Source: a virus
Virus record (IMG/VR): IMGVR_UViG_3300010354_000211
Location: 1 to 39,425 of that record
Strand: one strand, 5' to 3'
DNA length: 39,425 nucleotides
In this document: in pieces, positions 11,937 to 21,100 of the stretch
Layout of the letters: each line of letters opens with the position of its first letter
How positions within the stretch are numbered: position 1 is the first letter of the stretch
Made by a program: the position numbers and the translations under genes
The notes under the pieces: generated by a model
Database searches by the model: none
What the model was told of the DNA's origin: nothing
Seen by the model: only the letters and a program-made list of their open reading frames with translations

Positions 11937-14900
11937 ATGAAACCGCTTGAGTTTCTAGCGGAGGTGCTTCCGTCGCCAGGACACGGGTATTACTGCGTGG
12001 CGGAACTCAGCTCGTCAAGAAAAGAGCACGCTTTTGTTAGCGAGCTGGCTGACATTCGGCCAAAAGTTCGGGGTTGGTTGGGCAAGTCGAGAGACATATA
12101 CTTTGCTTTGGCCACGTTCAAGGAAAACCAAGGACGCAAGGCCGCCAACGCGCAGTTCATCAAGTCGATCTTCATCGACATGGATGGGTACGAGACAAAG
12201 CGCAGCGCCGCCGAAGCACTAGGTGAGTTCTTGGAGAAGACCGGCCTCGACGCATTCGGTATTCCGTTGATGGTCAGTTCTGGTGGCGGGCTGCACTGCT
12301 ATTGGCCACTGACGGAGGCCGTGGACGTCACGACCTGGAAACCTATCGCTGAGAACTTCAAGCGGTTGTGCAAGCAAGAGGGGTTGGCGATCGACATGAC
12401 CGTGACGGCTGACGCCGCGCGAGTCTTGCGCATACCGGGTACGTTCAACAACAAAGCCAAGTACGAGACACCGCGCCCCGTCAAGGTGATGTGCGGGGGC
12501 ACGGCCAAGGTAGACATTCGGCATTTCGGAGCCACTGTGCGCTCTCTCCTATCGGACGAGTACGCCCCGACGAGTAACAGATTCGTGGCAACCAGTGTTG
12601 ATCTAGCCGGGGTGCGCCCTAGCAAAGCAGCAGCGAAGCGGTCGGCAGCGGCTGAAGCGCTGATGAACAACAGCGCCACGCGGTTCGAGACCATCTGGAT
12701 CAAGTCTGAGAAGGGCGTGGGCTGCGCTCAGTTGGAGTTCTACCAAAACAACGCACAGCAGGACGGCATGGAGCCGCTGTGGCGCGGGATGCTGTCTTGG
12801 GCGAAGGTGTGTACGGACGCTGATCAGTTCACCCACAAGCTCTCGATGCTCCACCCGTATACGCCTGAGCGTATGCACCAGAAGCTGGCCGACATCAAAG
12901 GCCCGTACTCTTGCGCCAAGATGGACAGCGAGAACCCCGGCATCTGCCCCCGGTGCCCGTTCTGGGGGAACATTACCAACGCGCTCGCCCTAGGGCGGGA
13001 GGTCATCACAGACAACCGCGTCAAGGAGTTGGTGATTCCGATTCAGAGCAACTCGGACAACGAGGCTGAGAAGCCTGTTGAGCACCTGCCAGACGAGTTC
13101 GGTGTCGATGATGGGCTGCCAGAGAACACCAGCACGCGCAGAATCCTGCGCCCGTCACCACCTCGGGGGTTCGACTACGGCCAGCACGGCGGCGTGTACC
13201 GCACCGTCAAGGAGAAGGACGCCACAGGTGTCGAGATCAAGACGCAGATCCAGATCCTGCCGCACGACCTGTTCGTGGTGGACATGCTGCGCATGGAGCA
13301 AGACCATCAGGTGCACATGCTGGCGATCCGCTCGGTAGGGCTCGCGAAAGAAGATCAGCCGACAACGATCGAGCATCGCCCCGTCATCATGCCCAGCAAG
13401 GCGGTGGTGTCTAGAGACGAGTTGCTCAAGTGCTTGGCGGCCAACAACATCTACGCCTCGTTCGGACAAGCGACAGACAAGCACTTGTACGACTACATCC
13501 GTGCGTGCGTGGAGACAGCCGCTCAAGAGAAGAAAGTGGTGGACGTGCCGATCCAGTTCGGGTGGCAGAAGGACAAGTCCTTCGTCTACAACAACCGCGT
13601 GTTCAAGGCCGACGGCTCTGAGGTGGCAGTACCCATGCCCGGGATGGAGAACATCAACCGGAACACCAACAGCAAAGGGTCGCTTGACTGTTGGCGCAAG
13701 CCTTGGGAGTTGCTGATCTTCAAGGGTATGCACACGATGATGGCGCTCTGCTTGGACTCGTTCGGGTCTACGTTGATGCACTTCTCGGACCACAAGGGCT
13801 TTGTGTGGCACATCGGCTCGACATCGAGCGGCACGGGCAAGTCACTTTCTCTGAGCCTGAAGGCCGGTGTCTGGGGACATCCTGTGCACTACCGCACAGG
13901 TAAGGGCACGTCCTTCGTTGCACTGCAACAGCGCGCGGGGCTGCTCAACAGTCTGCCGCTGCTTATCGACGAGATCACAAGCAAGACGCGCAACGACACC
14001 GAGTGGGCCCCTGAGCTGATTTTCGACATCTCCGAAGGCCAGGGCAAGGAGCGCATGGAGGCCGGCACCAACCGCGAACGTGTGAACAACAGTACCTGGG
14101 CGCTGACCTGCACGATGACGTCTAACACCCACATGGTGGACTTGCTGACTGGAGGGCGCAAGCACTCCTCACACGGCGAGATGATGCGCATGCTGGAGTG
14201 GACACCTGAGCGCGAGTTGACGTTCGACACGGCTGAGCGCGACATCATCCGTGAGATGAGCGGCAACTATGGCGTTGCGGGCGAAGCGTGGGTGCGGTGG
14301 CTTGTGCAGAACTACGAGACCGCTCAGGCGATGTGGAAGAAGGTACATGAGCGTCTGCGCAGTGCGCTGGGTTTTGCCGATGAGGAGCGCTACTGGCATG
14401 CGGGCTGCACGTCTACTGTGACGGCGGCGATCCTGCTCGGAGGTAAGTACGCCAACATCCTGGACGTGCCTGTTGCGGCTGTTATGGACGCGCTGAAAGA
14501 CCTCGTGGCAAACGCCCGGATGTCGCACAAGAAGTCGCTGCGCACAGCGGAGGACATCCTCAACGCTTACACCCGTGAGTTCTACGGCAAGTTCGTTGTG
14601 CTGCGTTTCGACACGATGGGGCAGCTCATCGCTGACTTGGGCAAAGATGTGCAGGGCAAGACCAGCACGAAGAACACGGTGATGGGCCGTATTGAGCATG
14701 GGACGCACAGTCCCAACTTCGTCGAGTACTTCATTGAGGAGGCGCTGCTGCGTCGTCACTGCGCGTCTATGAGCTTCGGCTACGCCGACTTCAAGCGCCA
14801 GATTGAGGACATGCAGAGAGCGCCGCACAACTTCAAAGTGCAGTACATACGCAAAGACATGCTCGCTAAAACCGACGGCCCTTCAATGCGCGTGAAGGCC

Positions 14901-14960
14901 ATGCAGATCAGCATTCCGAAAGAACTATTTGATGGAGACGGTACGGTTTCCGTGGGATAG
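11937..14960 (+). CDS. Primase-helicase fusion: AEP-type primase plus DUF927-like helicase (1007 aa)
   Basis: The N-terminal domain is an archaeo-eukaryotic-type primase. It shows FIDMDGYE with the metal-binding Asp81 and Asp83, SSGGGLHCYWPL with His120, and ADAARVLRIPGTFNNK. A middle segment carries Cys326, Cys337 and Cys340 (likely zinc). The C-terminal part is a DUF927-like ATPase: Walker A STSSGTGKS (Lys635) and Walker B LLIDE (Asp678, Glu679). Phage proteins of this layout prime and unwind DNA at the fork. It starts after a gap with AGAAAAGG. The strong hairpin at 14967-14999 follows its stop. Confidence 0.9.
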   Translation: MKPLEFLAEVLPSPGHGYYCVAELSSSRKEHAFVSELADIRPKVRGWLGKSRDIYFALATFKENQGRKAANAQFIKSIFIDMDGYETKRSAAEALGEFLEKTGLDAFGIPLMVSSGGGLHCYWPLTEAVDVTTWKPIAENFKRLCKQEGLAIDMTVTADAARVLRIPGTFNNKAKYETPRPVKVMCGGTAKVDIRHFGATVRSLLSDEYAPTSNRFVATSVDLAGVRPSKAAAKRSAAAEALMNNSATRFETIWIKSEKGVGCAQLEFYQNNAQQDGMEPLWRGMLSWAKVCTDADQFTHKLSMLHPYTPERMHQKLADIKGPYSCAKMDSENPGICPRCPFWGNITNALALGREVITDNRVKELVIPIQSNSDNEAEKPVEHLPDEFGVDDGLPENTSTRRILRPSPPRGFDYGQHGGVYRTVKEKDATGVEIKTQIQILPHDLFVVDMLRMEQDHQVHMLAIRSVGLAKEDQPTTIEHRPVIMPSKAVVSRDELLKCLAANNIYASFGQATDKHLYDYIRACVETAAQEKKVVDVPIQFGWQKDKSFVYNNRVFKADGSEVAVPMPGMENINRNTNSKGSLDCWRKPWELLIFKGMHTMMALCLDSFGSTLMHFSDHKGFVWHIGSTSSGTGKSLSLSLKAGVWGHPVHYRTGKGTSFVALQQRAGLLNSLPLLIDEITSKTRNDTEWAPELIFDISEGQGKERMEAGTNRERVNNSTWALTCTMTSNTHMVDLLTGGRKHSSHGEMMRMLEWTPERELTFDTAERDIIREMSGNYGVAGEAWVRWLVQNYETAQAMWKKVHERLRSALGFADEERYWHAGCTSTVTAAILLGGKYANILDVPVAAVMDALKDLVANARMSHKKSLRTAEDILNAYTREFYGKFVVLRFDTMGQLIADLGKDVQGKTSTKNTVMGRIEHGTHSPNFVEYFIEEALLRRHCASMSFGYADFKRQIEDMQRAPHNFKVQYIRKDMLAKTDGPSMRVKAMQISIPKELFDGDGTVSVG

Positions 14961-15117
14961 GGTGTATCCAGGCAGTGGGTTTTTTGTCCCCTGCCTGGAC
15001 GTCCAAAAGATGCGCATGCTAGGGTTGCGCGCAGCCATGCACCACGGCATGGAGGCCGAGGCCACCGCAGGTATCTACGGTGGCCGTTTCGGTTTGTGGT
15101 TCGTCAGGGTTCGCTAG
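14932..15117 (+). CDS. Small protein overlapping the primase end (61 aa)
   Basis: ATG 14932 overlaps the primase gene by 29 bases. The product reads FPWDRVYPGSGFFVPCLDVQ, then MRMLGLRAAMHHGMEA and GIYGGRFGLWFVRVR. The GxGFFVPCLD...GLRAA pattern is familiar from small phage proteins of unknown function. The gene contains both stem-loops of the convergence zone. It is the last rightward gene, and its last 14 bases overlap the end of the leftward giant gene. Confidence 0.7.
   Translation: METVRFPWDRVYPGSGFFVPCLDVQKMRMLGLRAAMHHGMEAEATAGIYGGRFGLWFVRVR
14967..14999. promoter_or_regulatory. Strong stem-loop after the primase stop codon
   Basis: TCCAGGCAG (14967-14975) pairs perfectly with CTGCCTGGA (14991-14999). 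Inside, GGG (14977-14979) pairs with CCC (14988-14990), leaving one bulged T and a T-rich loop. No T run follows on either strand, so it is not a standard terminator. It could be an mRNA stabiliser or a processing site. Confidence 0.6.
15060..15085. terminator. GC-rich stem-loop at the convergent gene ends
   Basis: GGCCACCG (15060-15067) pairs with CGGTGGCC (15078-15085) over a ten-base loop, 20-45 bases from the end of both transcription units. It is followed only by GTTTCGGTTT, so if it terminates, the U tract is imperfect. It works symmetrically on both strands. Confidence 0.35.
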
Positions 15118-18100
15118 ACATCTGCCGGATCATCTGTGCGAGCCGCACCTGCATATCCTTTACCTGCTTCATCTGCGATTGCTTCTGCTCGGAAGACATC
15201 CTGGGATCCATCTCGATCTGCCGTCGGAGAGCCGCCAACTCACCCATCTTCTGCCGGAACGAGCCGCCGGTAGAGTTCAACGCTATCTCCCGGGCGTACT
15301 TGTCTGCGAAGGCTGCAGCATCTGCGCGGTTGCCTGCTTTGATCAGGTCTTGATACGTCCCCGCTGCTCTGCGGAACTCCTCGACGTCCTTGAAGGCCGC
15401 ATCAATCACACCGCGTCCCGTAGCAGGCTGGAACATCGAGCCGAAGACCGGCATCTCGTTCAGAGCGCGAGCAGGCTTGTCGGTAGCATCAGGACTAACG
15501 AAAGGCCGTAGTGGGTAGTTGGCCATGCTGGCAAGCAATATCCCCAGGCCGCCTGTGTAGCCGCGAATCAAGTGGTCAACGCTAACGGGAGAGATAGCGC
15601 CCGTCTTGCCCAGAAGCTTGGCAATCTCCGTGGTGTTATTGCGGAACTGCTGCGCCGTTGTCAGTCCTGACTCTCGCTCGGAAATGATGGGTGCGTCGGT
15701 GTAGAAGTTGTAGTTGGCCGCTAGTTCAATGAGCGGTTTGACGCCTGTTGGAAGTCCGATTGGTTGCGACATTGCGAGCATCTTGCCGAAGGCGTCCATG
15801 GCATCGCGTGCCTTGGTGTCACCAGCCGCCGTGTTAAAGATCATCTCGGGGATGACTTTGAACATAAGCCCCGGCTCGAATGGGATCGGGATGCGCAGCG
15901 GCTCATCAACGCCTGGAATACGCAAGAACCAGTACTGCGCACGCTCCAGCGGTGTAGCGGTCTTGTACGCCTCATCATCCTGCATCAGCGCCGCATACGC
16001 GAACGTCATGCCGAACATCAGTGCGCCACGTTTCCAGAGTTTGGCACGCGCGTCCAGCTTTGCTTGGAACGCGGTGTCGCCAGTAATAGCCGCACGGTAG
16101 ACCGCATCCAGACCCTGGAGCTGCGAGTTGAAGAACGGGATCATCGTGGAGAGCCAGTGCAGGCTGGCGGATGTCCCACGACGCGAGAAGTTCATGGACT
16201 CTGCAGCGCCGAGCACCGCTTCGAGGTGCGACATACCTTTCTTGCGGAAGTTGTTGTACAGCGCAGCGCGTGTGGCCGTGTCGGCCTTCAACCCCAGCGC
16301 GTCTAGCTTGGCCAAGACGCCGTTGATATTCCAGCCGTTCTTGCCGCTCGTAACGTCGCGCAGAGCGTTGACCATTTCTTCTTGGCTGCCCGGATAGATG
16401 TCGCTGCTAATCGCCCCGGCCTGCTTAAGGCTCAGACCTGCAGGTGTATCGCCTTTGAGCGATTTGGCGAACTCACGATAAGTATCAATCACCGCCGAGA
16501 AGTCACCGCCAGTGGTCATGTACGCATGGATCGGGTCGCGAATAAGCTGACGATAAGCGTAGGTCGGCAGGCGCGTGATGCCCTTGCGCAAAATGTTGGC
16601 CGGGAGCCCCATCAGCTTCACCGTTGTGGGGATAGCCGTCTTGATGCCTTGCAGCCCCATGATGACGACATCGGCGGGGATGTCTGGTGGGAACGCGGTC
16701 TCGTCTAAGCGAACATAGTACTTCTCGCCTTTGGAACTGAACCGTGCGGTGAACACATCCCGAGGCCCTTCGCCCTGGATGATCTTGGCCAGGCCCATGT
16801 CTTGCAGCATGTTTCCGACGTCACGCATTTGCATGTTTCGCACAGCCGAGCGGACGATGAGCGACGTGTTCTGCACCATGCCGGAGAAGACGGGCAGGAT
16901 CTTGTCTTCACCGCCGACAAGCTCTTTAAGCTGGGGCTGGTCAATGATGCTGCCAATAGTAATAGGTTTGCTGCTGCCAACGTATAGTTGCACAAGCCCT
17001 TTGTTGATGCGGTAGTACGGCACGTAGTCGCCGGAGGTCAGCGCGTTGGCCTTCTCTTGCGTCATGCTGCCGGAGTCAACAAAAAACTGCAGCAAGTCTT
17101 TGTTGTACTGGCGATAGATGGCGCGCGCGTCTTCGAAGGCCTTTTTAGTGTCGGCGTCAGACTCGACAAGCGCTTTGACCGCCTTGGCTTTCTCGGCGTT
17201 AAGGATCGGGTTGCCTTGCTTGTCGTTGCCGTAGTTCAGCTTGTCGTAGCCGATGCCGTCACGCTCCGCGCGAAGGATAGCCAGCCAACTTGTGAACAGG
17301 TCTTCCACAAAGTGTGCGTTGCCGAGCTTGGATCCGCTCAACGCCTGGGCCATCTTCTTTGCGCTGGGGCCGTCTGTCTGCCCCTCGATGGCTTTCACGC
17401 CGTCGGCGTTGCGCTTGATTTTCAGCGGGCCGTTACTAAGCGATCGTTGGGTCAGGCGTCCGGTGTCGTCGTAAACACGCATCAGGAGTCGCATTTGCAG
17501 CGCTTGGACTTCCGACAGTTTCCCTTTTGATACGCCGAGCTTGATCAGTGCTTCGCTCGGTGCCCAGTTGTCGGCGGCTATTGTGCGCATGCGCAGCCCC
17601 ATCGCGGAGGCTGTGATCTTGTCTCCTAGAGAAGCGGCTCTACCCACCAATGCGTTGACCGTGGCGACGGCACCTGGATCGACGTTTGCTGCTGCAACGG
17701 CCTTGGTGCCAGGGAACACACCGCGCATGATCGACGGCACCGTCACCGAGTCTTTGGCCATAGGGCTCGGCGGCTGGAAGATCTTGAGCGTAGCGGCGAT
17801 GGCCTTCTCGGACATGCTGTTCGGCTCCATGCCGAACAGTCGCATGATGGCTTCATAGATACGCCGCACAAGCCCGGGTTTAACGCTGTCCAGCTTGTCG
17901 CGAAGATTCGAGTTGGTCATGAGTTCAGCGACGAACTCTTCGACGTTCTTCTTGCCGTACTCACGGCTGAACGCTGGATCAGCTTGAATGCGCTTGTACA
18001 TAGCCTCAAGTTCCGACCGCGCAGCAAGCTGTTCAGCGGTGAGCGTCTTGGGATCTGCGCGCAGCACGCCGAGGGTAACGGCGTGAACCGCCTCGTGCAG

Positions 18101-21100
18101 CACGGTTTCCTCATGCATTGAGCGGTTGTCAATATAGATACGGTTCTTGACCGGATCGTAGAGACCCGCCACAGGCACGCCCTTGTCCGTTAGATTTTCG
18201 ACGAGGGTAAGTTTGGGACGACGACCAATTGCGCTGAGAGTGGTGCGAAGGTTCTTTACAAGCGTTCTGCTGAATTCGGTTGGGCTGTCGGCAAGAGCCT
18301 CAAGAACACCAGTCAGATTGCCATCTTCAGCAGCCGCGACTGCTTCAGCACTCATCTCGTTGGTCGGGAACGCGTCGTAGATGTCGTTGTTCTCACGCAG
18401 GGCGACATCGTTGTCTGTATCCGTATCCGAGTCGAACTTGTCATCTGAGAACAGATCCGGCTGCTCTTCCATGAGCCTTCTAGTCTCGGTCTCAGCTTTG
18501 GCTACTTCTTCAGCCTTGGTTTCTGCGGCGCGCTTTTCAGATTTAAGACCTGCTTTAGGCGCTGCTTTATTTTGTGCTTTAGACGCGTCAAGAATTTTTA
18601 AAATTCTAACGGCTTCGCCGGGGTTGATGTCGAGCGCATTGTGTATCTGGAACATCCAAGGTTTGATGCCTGCGTCAATCGCTTCTTGCACGTACTGGGT
18701 TGCAACAGCTAACGAAACAAACTTATTATTACCAAGGGCGACGTCCGTCTCATCCTTTTGTGGTTGGGATTTCCTGCGCAACTCCAAAGCTGCCGGAGAA
18801 ACCGCTCCGCCGTAGGGGCCTGCGTCGAATCTCGCAGGGATTTCCTGTGGGTTTAAATTGGTAGAATCTTCTGCAGCCGCAGCCTCAACCGCCGCAACTC
18901 GTCTAGCCCGCATATCTGCTGCGGCTTTTTCTCGCAATTCTTTTTTGGCTCTGGCGATACGCGCTTCATCCGCTTTTTTCTTTGCGGTCGCAACTTCAGC
19001 GTCCGCTTTTGCTTTAGATGCAGCGGCAGCCTCGGCGCGGACTTTAGTTGCTTGCGCCCGCTTCTCTTCAACAAGCCGCTGTGCTTCGGCTTTCCGCTCG
19101 TCAGCCGCCCGTTTAGCTTCTGCAGCTTTGCGTTGCCGTTCTTGTACTGGTGCTGCTTTAGGCGCGGCTTTAGGCTCTGCTTTAGGCTCTGCTTTAGGCT
19201 TTGCTTTTTCCGATTGCGCCTGCTTTGCCGCAGCACGTTTTTCTTCAACGGATTTTTTTGCAGCCGCTTGTTTCTCTACCGCATCTTGCTTGGCTTCTTC
19301 CCGTTTTTCTACAGGTGTCTGAGGCGTTTTTGGTGCGGGTGCAGGCGCCGCTGTAGGAGCCGCTTTCTCTTCTACAGGTGCCGTCTTGGCTGCTTTAGCA
19401 GCGCGCTCAACTGCAGTGTTTAATGGCCGGAGACCTCTTGTGGCGGCATTCGCTGCAGCCACACGTTGCTTCATAGCGTTGCGAGACTGTGTGATTGATT
19501 CGAGCAGGGCATTGGCTCGGGCCTCATCGGCGGCAGATGTGAATACCGACGGGCTCTCGTCTTCAAACCGAGCGATGTCTCGAAGAACTTGCCGAAGATC
19601 TTCCGTTTGCTTGGCTGCGGGCATCTTCGGCGTCACAGCGCCTGGGCCTTCGGCCTCGAACTGCGCAATATCGCGCTGCTGTTGCGCGATGTCTTGTTGC
19701 TTGCCGACACGGGCTTCTTTAACCAACGGGGCTGTCTCGGACGAGCGCATCAGTGCTTGGATGTCGGCCTTGGCCTTTGCCAGCGCAACATTGGCTGCCC
19801 GTTGACCTTCAACCGACTGCTCACGACCTGCGGCGATCTTTTCCGCCAGTGCCGTTTCGTATGCCTGCAGCGCGGCTGCGCCTTGTTCAAGATTGACCTG
19901 TGGAAACTCTGCAAGTTTTTCTTGAAGTTTTAAGACCTTGGCGTACTCAGCATCAGCCATTTCTCGATCGCCGACGGCTTGGGCTCTTTCAAACCGGCGC
20001 TGGGCTTGCGCTATTTTCTTTTCAATACTCGCCCTCTGCATGTCTTCCGTTTTTTCCGGAATAACGGCTGCCTGGGCTTTTAGATCTTCCACCTGCTTTC
20101 GCATCGCATCAACTTCTTGACGCATTTCATCCGCTTTTTTCCGTTCGGCATCGGCCGCTTTGCGCACCGCTGCATACGACTCAAACGGTGCCGTAGACGC
20201 CTTATCGTCGAGGTCGGCAACAACCGCTTCTTGCTTTTTAAAAAGCGCCTCTTTGCGATCCGCCATCATCGACAGCTTGCGGGCTTCTTCCTGCGTATCA
20301 AACGCCGTCGGTTCAGCCTCGGCCTCAACATCAAACTTGCGCGTGGGGAGCACGGGCTCCGTTAAACCGGGAATAAGCGTCTGCTGCATCGGCCCGGCGC
20401 CGCCTTCCAGTGCTTCTTGTTTCTGTCGTTCAGCACGCGCAGTTTTGTCAGCCGCAATCTCTTGAGCAGTGGGCTTAAACGCTAGTGTGCCTTGGCCTTC
20501 AACGGTAGGCGCTGCAAAGGTAGCGATCTGCTGACGAACCTCGACGAGCTTGCCCAACACCGCTTGTTTCTGTGGCGCTGTCTTGGCTTTTTCTGCGAGA
20601 TTGGTGAGTTCCACCTCTTTCTTTTGCAGCGCCTCAAGCGTAGGCAATTTACCGCCAAGATTCTTGATCTGGGCATCGGCTTCTGCCAGCGCGGTCTTGA
20701 CCTGCACAGCCTGATTGAACAGGGCGCGTTGCTCTTCAGGGACGGCACTCTTCATCGCCCGCCCAGAGATTTCGGTGTAGGCTTTAGCGAGCGTGTCCCG
20801 TTGCTGCATCAGCTCTACGCGCTGCTGTGTAGGCGTCAAGGTGGCCGGGGCAGGTGTAACTTCCGCAGGCTGTTGGAAGTACTGCTGATTCTCTTGTTCA
20901 GCCGCAAGTTGTTCAGCAGCGCCGGGTTGTTCAAAGCCCATTTCAAACCCAGGCAGCATGGGCTGCGCCATTGGGCCAGCACCGCCTTGCAGTGCTTCTT
21001 GTTTTTGATCCTCGGCCTGCATAGCCTGGATGTCTTTGAACCGTTCTTTGTACTCCTGCTTGACGGGTTTGTACCGTTCAAAGAATTCTTTGCGTGCAGC

